DNA of 64,000 bases. Origin: Anas platyrhynchos. Taxonomy: Eukaryota; Chordata; Aves; Anseriformes; Anatidae. The notes under the pieces were generated by a model. That model was not told the origin of the DNA. It did not search any database and worked only from the letters and a program-made list of their open reading frames with translations. Shown in pieces: positions 36,941-55,200 of this stretch. A program made the translations under genes and the position numbers. Within the stretch, counting starts at the first letter, position 1, and each line of letters starts with the position of its first letter. The DNA lies in contig NC_092588.1 in NCBI RefSeq assembly GCF_047663525.1, positions 137,508,501-137,572,500 of the forward strand, read 5' to 3'.

Positions 36941-39900
36941 CACCTGGTGTGTCCGAACAGGCTGTCTGTGGGCAGCTGCACTTGCAAGAGCACTGTTGTC
37001 ACAGGTGGTATGTCTGGGAGCTCCCCAAACTGCCGAACTCGTGTGATGTGGGCATATCCCCTACGCTCGCACCATGTGAAGCAGACCACCAAAGGTTATC
37101 AGGACTGTTTCATTTTAAACTTACCTGGTACAGAGACTCTGTGTGTTAGGATGTGAACTTATTCTTTTTTATTGATAAAAGATTGGACCAGGGAGGTAAG
37201 AAGCACAGGCATTTTACACAAAAGCAAAAAATGAGTAAGGAAGGAAAATAGACATCCTAATCAGGAGATGCACTTCACCTAGTACTAAAGAGCATATCAT
37301 GAAATCATTTAAAATAACTCCGGCATTTGATGAATTATTCATTAGTTGGTTGGTTATTTTCATAGGTCTCCTTAGAGCTTCAGTAGTGAGTCTGGCTGTG
37401 CCTCTAGATATAGCCAAAATATCCAGTTGCTTATGGCAACAAATTGGAAGAAAGGGGGAGAGAAAGGTCGATAAAACACTACAGACATGGCTCCTCCCAT
37501 GGAGCTCTTTGGCTGCTCCCACCACGTAACAGACCAGTATTTAGGGGACCCCCTACACAACCACAAATCCCATTTTTTTGGAGCTTTCCCCATCCTTCCT
37601 GTCTTTCCAGCTTCTGTCTCCTTCCTTTGCTTTCCAGAACGGAGGCAGTCATGAGCTTGTCTCAGGTACAAAATTAATCTTTGCCTACAGCTCTGAGAGG
37701 CTTTGAGCCAGTTTGCAAAAGCATGAAGATAGGCTCAGCTCCACAAATGGACTTCGGTGTTGCAATGCTTAACTGTTTCCTAGCTGACCCCCACAACAAA
37801 ATCCAGGACTCAAAATCAGGCCTTTCAAACACCCAAAGACTTCGGGCATTTCAGTAGCTGTCATGAATTCAAGGGCAACCTAGGCTACCAAGTGAGGAAA
37901 CATCTAAATTTCCCCATACATATTGAAATACTGAGGGTTGGGAGGCCTTAACTCCCACAGCTATATGGAGCTTCATCAGATCTTGCCCCTTGGATTAACC
38001 ATCAAGTGAGACTGTCTAGGATGTGCTGGTGGTAGAGCTTAGATGGTAGACTAGCATAAGGTACACACTCCAGACCCCAAATCACTTCTGTGGATTTTGT
38101 CATCTGCTCTAATTTTATTTTTTTTTTTCCAATACGCTGTTAGAATATGAAAACCAAAACTATAGGTAGCATCTATGGAGAGGAAAATGGTCTTTGTGAA
38201 GCAGCTCACCTGTGTTCTGTTAGAGCAAAGCTGAGTAGCACTACCTGGGAATATATCTAGCATTAAGAAAAAATTCAGATGAGTTTGAGAAATGTAGCAT
38301 AGAGAAGCTTATTCTGGAGAAAATTTGTAGCTGGGATAGACAAAACTATGGAAGTCTGCTGCAGTAGTAGCGGCAGCAGCATCTGATATCTTTTGCTGGG
38401 CCGCAAGAGTCAGCTGAAGGACAAGTCAAGACCTAGGAGGGAGAATTTCCCCTGAAAGGCATTGGCTAAACCTAGCTCACTGCCTCCCTGAAAAGAGAGA
38501 AGGCTCACAGATTCAGACCAACACCCCCCCCAGTTCACCACAGCTGTACAGTTCAAAAATTGTAGGTCTTACAAAAGCTGCTACTCAGATACTTTATTAA
38601 CCAATTGGTAGCAGCATCGTGTGGCTACAAAACAGCTCAGAATATCTCATGGGCAACGTGTGACTACTGGTGGCCACTGACCTAGAAATATACAACATTT
38701 ATGTTTTTATCTCCATCCGTATGAGACACAAGAGACATTTGTTCAGTCTGTGTCCTGTGGCTGCTCCAGAAGAAATTTGGGATGGAGCAAATGTGTCCTA
38801 CCCCAGGTCAGGGGCTTTCCAGTCTACCCCAAGCAACTGGGCACAATCCAGGCTCGTTTATTCACCCAGTGGTATGTATTAATTACACCCCAGTGAGCTA
38901 GTGATATATAATACAGCACTCAGAGTACTGGCATCATCTGGTTACCCTGATGTATTCTGAGTATTAAACACTGCAGTAGTGAAAATCTGAAATTTTCATT
39001 GCAGTTGTTTCACACTCCCACCTTCACACAGCATATTGAAGTATTCATTGCATTTAAAATGTGAAATGGCTCTGCTATTATAGGTAATGATAAACAACTT
39101 CCACAAGCTTTTTGTAATCTTGTAAATTGGAAGCAAAACTGATCCAATTTGAAAATTTATAGTAGTTTAATATTTCCTTCTACTTTCCTTATAAATATAA
39201 AAAAAACATTATGCAGTGAACAAGTATGTTTAGACTTTGCTTCATACACACCTTCTAGTACTACCTCGTGACTATTTTTTTAATTATCTGCCCTTTATGC
39301 TAGGAACTTCAATCCTGCCTTCCTCAGCACTGAACAAGATGCAAGGGTAAGCGAACAGATTCAAAATACACTGAACAAGTGCACCCAAGTCACACTGTGA
39401 GATCACGTCTCCATTTGCTGTGGCTGTTCCTGTAGTCTCTATTCTTTAATAATTAAAAAAATAAAAATAAAACCAACACAAAACAAAAAAAAATAATGGT
39501 TTGCATACAAAAAAAAGAAAGTCACAGTTGGCTCACAGTTGGCTCTTAATGATTATCACAAATTTATACATATTACATATTTTTTTTCTAGCTCTTTCAG
39601 ACCCTTCTCAAACTATGTGAGTGTGAATTAGCAGTGACAGATTTATTGATAAAGATGGTGTCAACACTGGTGCTTCAGGAGGTCTGACCACTACTTAGCA
39701 ATTACTTCTGCACGCCCAATCTCCAAATCAATCCAATTTACTCCCATCAGCTACTAAATCGTCTGCTCCTCTCAGCTTCTTACAGTTCCCCCGTATCAAG
39801 GCACCCGCTGGTCCCTGCGCTTCCAGGGAGGCTGCAGGTACAGCCAAGATGCTGTCCCTGATTCTGAACTGAGGGGGTAGTGGGTACACAAATTGCTTTT

Positions 39901-42900
39901 CATCCCTTGACCGTTTCAGCATGAGATTTCCAAAATGAAAATTTTCAGTATTTTCTGTTTGTTTCTGATAATTCCTTTTTCCCAAAGCAGAATGGGACTC
40001 TCTCATATGACAGATGCAAATGTTTCCCAATAGAGTGAAGAGGCCACAGCTTTTACTGCAACTCTCAGATCAGAGCACATGTAAAAGGCCAAAACTATCA
40101 CGATTCTTCTACATATCTGGTTTGTATTTAACACTCTAAGACACCCTGAAATCAGATGGAAACCTTGAGAAAATCAGCTGGAATCGTTTTTAAAGTTCAG
40201 GTCCAGAGAAGTAAACCTAAAAGTCTTGCTATCCCCAACCCTCAAACAAAAGGTGTGTCTATCACATACTTTTGTATTCAGCTACCTACTTAGACCAAAG
40301 GACACTTTTACTTGGAAAGGTCCTCTTCCAGTCTTGGGACACTGCATCCTCGAGACAAGTAGACCTTGGACGAGAGCAGCATTTTATGACAAACAGAAGG
40401 CTCCTGGGAGTGACAACGTGCTTGGGGATGGTACGTTGACTCTTCTGGGTTAGATGCTGTATTTCTCACATTTCTATGACAGCTGACAGAAAATCATTTC
40501 CCATATTCTTTAGGTTGCTCAGACCAGAAGTATCCCATTAACTTACAAATTGAATAAAAGGATAGCGCTAATAAAGGTTCTTCATACCTTCTGGATGGCT
40601 AGCAGCAGATTAACAGCGTTGCTCAGGATGCACACCTACTGCTTGGAGAATTGCGCTGACTTGAGAAGTGTCTCATGGACACAATATCTTCCCCACGAAG
40701 AAAATTGGAAATCAGGCTCTATTGTAACGCTTCCATTTCAATGCAAATTTTTGTGGAGGTTTCACAGTAATATTTTACCCTTCAGAATTTTACAACTTTT
40801 ACAACAACAGCAACAAATAACCATGTATCAAATGTTCTTACAATTCCAGAGTAAATCGCTTAAAGACATTTAGGAAAGCTTTAATCACAAAGAAAATTTA
40901 TGCATCAGGTTTAGGCTAGCAGGCAAATATGAATACATTTCATGGAAGTCAGGGGCTTAAGCACAGCAGAAACTCGGCATCAAGCATGGCTCTAACTCTG
41001 CAATGTCAGACCACAAGGGCAATTAAGTAAATTAACACAAACCTTTATGAGCTCTTGTGCCAGTTCTTCCAGTCAGCCTAGGAGAGCAACCTTGACTTTG
41101 GCACTGCTTGATGTCAGAATGCTTAAGCTAGCATTTAAGTCAACCTTTACATTAAATGCATTTATATCCGTACACACGCACATGCATGCAGACACGTGCT
41201 CACACATATTTACGTAAGCACACTTTGCTCGTTTCAAGGAATAAAATACCAATGCAGTTCTCATACGGGAATCACCCCTCGTACGTGGGAACCTGGCTGT
41301 CACATTCTGCTTCCCTTGTTTTTGGATGTAGGGTTAAGAGGCATTAAATTCGAGGTAGAGCTAGTGGCACAGGCCCAGAGAGGCAGATAGCTTCCTCCAG
41401 CTCACCAACACCTAAAAATAACCTCACTGAAATGTCACTAGGGTGTCACATTTTATGTTGGCCTCACTGCATGGCACAGAACTAAAAGAGGAAGCAGGGG
41501 CTGGGTTCACAAAATGGGCTGAAGACAGGGGAGAGGGAAGCCAAGACATCTCACCTCCACAGGCATCCGACTCTGCGTGAAGGGCCCTGCCCCGGCCCTG
41601 TAGGTAAGGGCAACATGTGGGCAAGTCTCCTGCCGTGTTGCTTTCTTTTCATGCAGATTTTCCTGTGGAAGAGTTTGAGATGTGGCTCTGGCCCCTCTAT
41701 TGACAAAAAAAACCCTTCCAAAATAAACTTGTAGGGGACTGACCCCACCTGGACTAGCCTGTGGCATGTATATGTATGCCCCAACTGGAGCTATAGGCCC
41801 CGGCCCAGAGTACTGCCTCCTGCCCAGGGGGAGAAGTTTGGGAGCTAACGCTTCTGGGAGGGCACCTGAGAAAAACTTGTCAGGGCTGGGGACAAGACAG
41901 TCCTGAGGCAACATCGTCAGGGCTTTCATAAACTCCCTACAACTGCTAAATCACCAAAACCCTTTAAAACCAATGCTTATAAAAGGTGCTCTTTGAAATA
42001 ATTTCTTCCAGCTTTGATGCCCAATGTCTCTCGTGGCAGGACCAGGCAGCCCTTTGAGAATGGGACTCCTCGTCCCTCAGCAGCTCTCAGGCGCTGTTTC
42101 CTACCTTCAGGATGTAAAACTGGCACAACCTTTCCTCAGCTGGGGTTATTTAGGAGTCTGTACCTCCAGTCACTTGAACTCCATAGTTACAAAAATAAAC
42201 TGTATGTAGGTATTTCCCTTGTAGCTCCCTGTTGTCATCACACTTTCCTCCTCTGCGTCTGCAAGCTTCCAAGGCAGAAGACTTAATTATCAAATAGACC
42301 AACTGACAATGCTTACTCCTAGAAGAAAAACACATCAATACAACAGGAAATACCTCAGTTACGTGATAAGAGATACCAGGTGCCACATTGTGCAAGCTAA
42401 TTGTCTGTAGATACCAGAGGATTGCTGCTAAAGAGAACAAGATTCCTCATATATTTTTAGTGTCAAACTGTTGTCAGGCCTGGTGTCAGCTTATCACCTG
42501 GAATTACATGAGAAACGTAGGGAAAAGACGTTCCTCTAGTCTGAAAATGGCACTTGGCTGCTGCCTACCCAAAGCTGCAGCTCCAGGCAGCCTGCAGCCT
42601 GGAAATGAAGATACCAGGCACGACACGAGGAAGGTTGGCGCTGAACCTGTCACCTTACACTCGGCTCCAACAGCGGAATGGGAAAAGGATAACTGAGGAT
42701 TACATCCCCAACTTCTGAACAGTTAGTAGCTATAAATGTTTTATTTTAATATAAACCCAAGGTGGCACTGACAGGCTGAGGAAAACAGGCACGTTTACAC
42801 CTGAACACACTACACAGCCACCAGAGACAAGACCTTTTCATCTGAACGTTGCGAGTGGTGATTCAATGAGCTGAGCACCCACCTTATAAGCTCTGTTATG

Positions 42901-44384
42901 AGCTGAGCACCACTACGATGCTGGGCGAGGATTCTCCAGCCCATTAGGATCTCTTGTGCCAGCTGCATGCTGGTGTTAGCAAAGTTATAAACTGTGTCTG
43001 CATTGAAGTCATAAACTGTCTTTTATACACAGTCATAAAAGTACTGTGTGGGTTTATCTCCTAAATTACTTCCAAAACTGCTCTTTCAGCTCTGTCTGGA
43101 GTTGCTGAAGCAGTTCACCACCAGGTGGCAGATCCTCCAACCTTAGGAATTTCAAAAGTTCAAGAGACTCAAGCGGCAGCACCAATTCAAACAGTAATTA
43201 TCTGTTATCCATTCATTTTAGAAAAGCAAACTGAGATTCTTCTTGTTTGACAATGTCCAAGGATGTGCTGGATGGATGCTACCATGCCACACACCCCAGG
43301 CTGCAGCCTATTAATAGGTTATGAAGTACAGGGCTGTAACAGGGCAGTTGTAACAAGTTTTAATCTTCATGTAGATTTTCATTGGTTAAGAAAAAAAAAA
43401 AAAAGAAGAAAAAAGTTTTTTTGGTTCACTAGGGACATACGACGAAAAAGAGTAAAATAATAAATGTCTAACTGAACACTTACTAATTTGCACCTGTGCT
43501 ATTCTACAGGCTAAAAGCTACATGGGACACAGTTTCTTACCATGTCTGATCATATTAGTTTAGGGTATTGCCATAAAATTGGCCTTTCAGAGCATTCATG
43601 GGTAGAACGAAGGGCAGAAAACAAAAACAGCACTAAGGCACTTCAAGAGCCCTTAACTCACCTTACTAAAGTTTCTCCACACTTCCTGCAGGAGAGCAAA
43701 GCTCCACGAGCAACTCCCACGTGGTGGGCCTTTTTTGTAAGATACTCATCCAAGCCCATTGCAATTCTGTACACTTGTGCACGTGATACATTGCAAATGC
43801 TCTGAGACAGGAACCATTTTATTTTTTTTTTCTCTGTTTGTACTGGGTTTAGTATGTTTGCACTCTGACTCCAACAATAAAATGTCATTATCACAGTAAG
43901 TCCAGGTACTTTCCAGTTCCAGCAGCTCTGAGAAGCACGTACTTCAGCTGGAACAAAGTGGGAGCTGAGGGAAAACCATTAGGTCAGTGGACTCTTAGTG
44001 TGTGCATTATCTCCCACCAGTCAGAACCTTTCACAGGTCCTATGATATAAATGTACTTTGGATAATATAGCTAAAATTTAGAAAGTATTAACTTCACTCA
44101 CTGTCCATTAGAAAATCCTCAAGGCTGATGCATTAATTGAAAACCTGTTCCTAATATTTTTAGAGTCCAATATATTTTCATGACATTCATAAGCTTTGTC
44201 ATTACAATCTTTTGTGTTTTTCCCTGTTAACACTTGCCATGAAACAAAACAAAACAAAACACTAAACCAACTGCTTTTCTAGGTTAGAAAACTGCTGGGT
44301 TTTCTGGAACTGCTGACATCTAAATTACACTTTGTTCTGTATGTTTTAGAACCTTAATACTTGCTTCATTGTGCAACTGTAAAA

Positions 44385-44406
44385 TACAAACAAACAAACA
44401 AACAAA
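44385..44406. repeat. (AAAC)n microsatellite
   Basis: About five aaac units in a row near the 3' flank of FAM171A1. Confidence 0.8.
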
Positions 44407-44965
44407 GTCTTCATATTTTCCCAAAGTGTCTGCCTTGATATGTTTTTGAAAAGTAAAAGAAAGAACTTGTCACTGGACTTTATGATTAGACAAGCATGTG
44501 TACAATAGACATGCTAATCTCAACCCATAATCTGATCTGTGTTACTCTTCCAATTTCATTTAGCATGTGGCTCGGATGTGCTGGATATAGCGAGACATAT
44601 TTCATAAGCTATGTATTCTGCAAAATCAAATTCAAACTAGTACAGGGCTGATGATAACACAGTAATAAAAATGCTATTTTAAAGATTTGCCAAATGCCTA
44701 CATTGTGTTTGCTCAAATGCATTTGCTGTGTTAGGACCACAAATTATCAAACACTCAAACCATGTTTTTTGAACATAAAACCAACACAATTAAAGAAACA
44801 AATCACTGCAATTTAATAGCAATAATCTCACTTTACAACATAATAAAGGTGGAAACTTTGCAAAGGAATCTGAAAAAGAGACTGTAATTAAAAATGACAG
44901 ACTTAAGATAACAGAGCTAAAATTAAATAGCACAGTAATTCTAGTAGGCTGAAATTTTAACCATA

Positions 44966-47170
44966 ATGTTTATTTGACACCGCATTCTGATTAGTAAGTG
45001 ACACCGCATTACCAGCACTTACTGATATCTCATAAACACTATTCCTTTAAAGCAGTATTTTGCAGCTCAGTGACCTTGCACAGATGGACAGTAAGTAACC
45101 CACCCCCCAGATCCAGCTCACATGTGGTCAGTAGCAAAATTCCTAAACAGAACAGGAAGACCTGGAATGCACGTAACCACTAGAAGGCAACATACAGCTA
45201 AAATGGTGATTTCAATATTTAATGCACTCCACAAATACTATTTATTTCAAGACATATACCACTGCCAAACATGAATCAAAGCAAAACAGAGGTGGTGTAG
45301 CTTTGTGGATGGAGAGGATTGGGATTTAGGGAATTTGGATTCCGTTCCTGGGTTGAGCCCAGACTCCCAGGTAAGACATTCAGTAAAATGGAAGTTACGA
45401 CACTGGCCTTCTACAAAAACCTTGACATCTACTGAAAAATAAAAAAATAAACCAACAAAACCAATGAATGTGAGTTGGGGCTTATTATTTAATATTAAAT
45501 AGGAACTATATAACACTTTCTCTAATCACCTTAGAGACTATATAATAATTAACTTTATTAAGTGTGGCTGCTGCTAATGCTGCACAGAAATAATGAAACG
45601 TGATAAACAATATATATGAAGGACTTCACATGAGCAGAAGTCACATACTTTTTCTTCTTTTAACCCAATTCATGCTGAAGTCAGAAGTCTCAGAACGAGA
45701 ACTGGTCCCGCACAAAGCAGACATAGAGGGGTACGGTGATACTAGGGTTTCATTTTGAAAGTCTTCAGTGATACGTAAGCAAACAGTTCAGTATTTACCA
45801 AGACAGAGAGGATGCTTTTCTGAAAAGGGGTCTATGTTTCCGTATTGGCTGATGTTGATGAGAACTGCTTAAGAAAGTTTGATTGCTAGTAAGTGATATA
45901 CATGTGAGTATGCACAGCAGAAGAGAAAACCAAAGTATTTTGCTCATTAAATAACATAAAATAATGTGATGACCACTAATAGAGGAAAAAAATCCACAAA
46001 GATTTTTTTTGCAGTTTATTTTCAATTATAATTTTTGGATAACCAAGCAGCTCTGTATGGAGAAAGCACAGAAGAATAATTCTGGCACTTTTGGATAGTA
46101 CATTTTTTTTTTTCAAAAATTTTTCTAGACACATTCAGTCCATTTGCTCGGTCTATAATTCATTTTATGAGCATGATTAGCTCATATTATTCCAGAGGAA
46201 ACTAACAATATATACAGTCAATGAAACTATCTTCTTGCCTACTCTGGGCCCTTTAAAATGTCTTCTAAGTCTACCCTGGCTAAACAGAATCCACAATATA
46301 CATGATAGCTACAGAATACACTGTATTGAAATGAGGAATGCTCAGCACAAAATGGGACTCTTGGCATGCAGCTTAAAATAAAAGGTAGAAGTTCAGAAGT
46401 TTATAAAATCCCAAATGGGGTCAATTAAAAGGAGTTAGCAAAAGAAGGGACTGTTCATTGTTACTGTAAAAAAGGCACTTTGAGTAAATGGGACCAGAAT
46501 TGGAGGAATCGTAGTCGACACAAAGTTCAGTTTGGTTTCATAAAAAGGCTTCAATGCTAAGGGATGCTACTCAAGTTTCCTGCAGTTTTACATTAAAATA
46601 AATTGCTGAGTAGTTTATAATAAAGGACATAAAATGTTTACAACCAACTTGTAAAATTAAGAAAAGCATAGTATAAGCAAAATATTACTAAAAGCAGCAA
46701 TGCATAGCCTTTCATTGAGATAATGCACAATTTTGGACACCATGTGTCAAACTCTTGTTTTTAAGATACTTTCAGTAGCATTATCAACATAAAAATGGCC
46801 TACAAAACAAAAGCTTTACCAGCTCCCATTCATAAGGAGATTGAGGTCATAAACCAACCAAAACAATTTGTCAGTATTTTCAACATCCTGGATGACCAAT
46901 ATCAAGTATATGGAATAACAATCACACTCTTTGTTCAGCTATCTCATTGGAGGCAGCCGTTTAATCAGAGGAATGATTTTAATTATTTTTCTAACATTTA
47001 CACAGTAATGCATTTAAGTTCTTTCAAATGTTGCTCACCACAGTTTGTTTTTCTCTTTTCTCTCCACCAAAAAAAAAAAAAAAAGAAGAAGAAAAAAAAA
47101 ATCAAGCACTTCCACAGAAAGAATATTTGGCAATTTTATACTCCACTGAATTGTGGATTTTCACAATAGC
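44966..47170 (-). other. FAM171A1: FAM171A1 3'UTR (left end uncertain)
   Basis: Begins after the FAM171A1 stop. Minus-strand AATAAA hexamers lie at 46015-46020, 45554-45559, 45241-45246 and near 44968, so a 3'UTR of about 1.1 to 2.2 kb is likely. A long A-rich tract (T-rich in gene sense) lies at ~47070-47101, just after the stop codon. No other gene is seen. Confidence 0.5.
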
Positions 47171-52213
<5,043 letters not shown>

Positions 52214-55200
52214 CTGTAAATACAAAGGTTGTAGAAAGGCATTACAGATATATCCATGCATTCCTCTGTAAACGAGTGGAAAGCAAACAGTAACCTATCG
52301 ATGTGCTTTAGGTGTTGTATGCCTTGCTGTGAAGTGGGAGATGGTGCCTTTCTGTCAATAACACCTGAGGGCTCCCCCAGGCAATCATCCCTGAGGCCTT
52401 TTCAGAAGCTCTGTACAGAAAAGTCCTTAAAATTTAGTATAACTCAAAGGTTCAAAAAGGGGTTATAGAATTATTAATTAATTAGATTTCACTTTTTCAA
52501 AGAATGATACTCCTGGAGGTGATTATATTTGGACAGACCCCTTAAAAACTCTATTTCAAGAGACAGCAGATCTCTCAGACCACACGAGTTCTCCACACCA
52601 CCCTTCTATCTCTTGGCAGTGCAAGTGGTGTTCCCAGAAATGTCATTTTTCCCATAAAGAAGAAAGGCTTAAAAATGTTATTTCCAGTGAGTGTAAAAGT
52701 AAGTTGTCCCATCACTTTGATTCAGCAATGTTAGTCATTCACAGTGTGTATGCATTGGGGAATGCTGTTTGCCTGGTAACGGGTGATGAGTTTTCTAAAA
52801 CATGTTTCTCAAAGGAAATACAATAATTTTTTTAGACTTAGGAAGTGATCATTTCAAAATAAGTAGAGCAGACAATATTAAAACCGTGTGTTTAAGTTAA
52901 CAAAACTCGTTAATAGTCCAGAGTGGTGATCTGTATTAGTTCAGAGCCTTTCTAAGATAAGCTATGTTGCAAGAATTGGGCTACAGAACACCTTTATGAC
53001 CAAAACAGTTCATCTTTTTTTTTTTTTTTTTTGTCATTTATTAAGACCTCTAATTCTGGAGCTGTTAGAGAAAAAAAAAATCACCTTGATTTCTAATATA
53101 TTAAATGTCCATTTTGGTTTGTAGATGGCTCCCATCTTTTCCTCTTTGAAAGCAGCACAGGTTGCTACACCGTGCACTGATGAGAGTTAAATAATCAGAC
53201 TGCAGGTATCAGATGGGTTACCTGCATGGGTCTGTGCAAAAAGATTCCCCAGCTGCAAGAAAACAGGAGCAAGCAGAGAGAAGGCAGGTCCAGGAGGCAT
53301 TTCCTGAAGCTGCAGCCCTGGCTTGGCTTCACCAGTGGGGACCGCACCAATTACAAGAATGCTGCCTAGACAAGGTTCTTTGCAGCCACTACCAGTACAG
53401 CTTAGCTGCATACACAGAAGGAATAAATCCCTTTGAATTTCCATAGAGTAACTCTGAATTTCTACCTAAGAGGCAGGCAAAATGCTGTGTTTACCTTACT
53501 CGGCTTCAAATACCCACTTGAAAAGCAAGTTGCACCTTGCACTTGTGAATCCCTTCCCTTTCAGTAGTCTCCTACATGGCACTCCTGGAAAGGTGCTTTT
53601 CATCAGGTGTCACTCAGCACTAAGCACGAGCATTTGTGGATGCAAGTCATCTGCACGTTTAGCAGTCAATGCAGAACACACGGAGGAGATACTTTATTTT
53701 TTATTATTAAAAAACCACTGAGATCCTGATGATTTCCTCCATGTTTCTGGGATTATCCACCTGTGCAGACCCTTTCTATGTGAGAACAGCTTTTCTGAGT
53801 ATTTATTTTCTCTCTGCTATTGATTTTTCCTGAGTAAGTACATCCGTGAAGCCCACCATCTGACTACTGGCTCTGCATTTGAAACCAACCTGACTTTGTG
53901 GCCAACAGGAGAAAGAAATTACTGACAATTTTTCTCTTCTCCAAGTATCATTTTCAGTCTGTACACAGTAGCAATAATCTGTTATTTCACACAGAAAGTC
54001 AGGCAAGATGAGGCTTTTTGATTCACAGTACCAGACAGATCAAAACCTGGATGTGTAGACTTGAATCAATAAATAGTGTATCCGAACACCTTGGTGTAGT
54101 CATTACTTTACCAATTTTTGGGAATTATTATCAAGAAGAACAGAACTGAATTGTCCAGTTGTGTGTAAAAGTTTCTGGAAAAATTAGGAAAAGCAGATTC
54201 ATTTGCTTCCCCAGGATGGCTGTTTTCCCTTCAGATTTTCTACCAATGCATTATGGTAACAGGCCTGAACCACAAGCTGAAAAAAAGCCCACTGGGTCAC
54301 TTCTATCTTGTACCTAAAAATGCCACTTGATAAGAAGACTGTAAGCTTAAATTGCACTTTTATTTTTTATTTTTTCCCTGCAAGATCTGTGGAGTAAAAA
54401 TCCATGTGGAGATAATGAGAAAACTGCTATCTCAAAAAAAAAGGAAAATGCACCAACTATTCAAATACACAGCTACGTGAAAGAACACATTAAGATCAGC
54501 ACACAAAAGTGCTGATTAAAAAAAAAAGGAAGAATGGCAGGGCCTGGGTGATGAACTTACTATTTTTACAGTCTCTAACCCCCCTAAATTTACGCACAGA
54601 CAAAATACATACACAGGTAACATAGCGAATTTCACTGCCATCTTTGTCATCTATTTTTATAGTTAATTACCTCTTTGAGCAGAAGCTATTATTGATTTCT
54701 TCACTAGGGGGAACTTGTGTCCAGCTTGCTTTACGGGCATTACGCTGCCTTCCAGCGAACACAATCCGTGTAATGCCTCTTTAAAAGCCTTTTGCTCGGT
54801 AATACCCAGCTTGCATAATGTGGCGATCAAGGAGCTAACAGAGGCTGCACTCTTATCGCAGTGAGCAGAGCTCAGCTGCCATCCTGCCAACCAAGCAGCA
54901 GCTCGGATTGCTCATATTTTAGCAACGAAAGGAATCCCTGCATTTGCAAGGGATGCAAACAATGGTGTTGCCTGCACAAGGTCGGTTGGGTTTCACGGTC
55001 GTTTTCTGCTCATTTAGATCACCCATTTTTGCTAACCACCGGAGACACATGAGGAAATGCAATGGTTGGTGTAACACTTGGGAAAAATGGAATTTATTTG
55101 CTCTGTTATGCACAGCTAGGAGTTTTAAAAACCTAAGAGACATATATCTGATATCACTTACCCTCAGACAGGAGTTAGACACTTCTGTTGACCATACCCT

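Larger units (their letters stand above)
34251..45000. other. NMT2-FAM171A1 intergenic region
   Basis: About 11-13 kb between the NMT2 5' end and the FAM171A1 3' end. Apart from a CR1 fragment at ~36685-36940 I see only ordinary AT-rich sequence, a G+C-richer patch at ~41440-41930 without a recognised family, and small direct repeats (for example atgagctgagcacc twice at ~42867 and ~42898). Open frames are short and look like chance. Confidence 0.65.

Noticed and set aside
41424-41929. 140-codon minus-strand frame in a G+C-richer intergenic patch
   Set aside because: No recognisable domain, no splice or poly(A) context; possibly an unrecognised old repeat.
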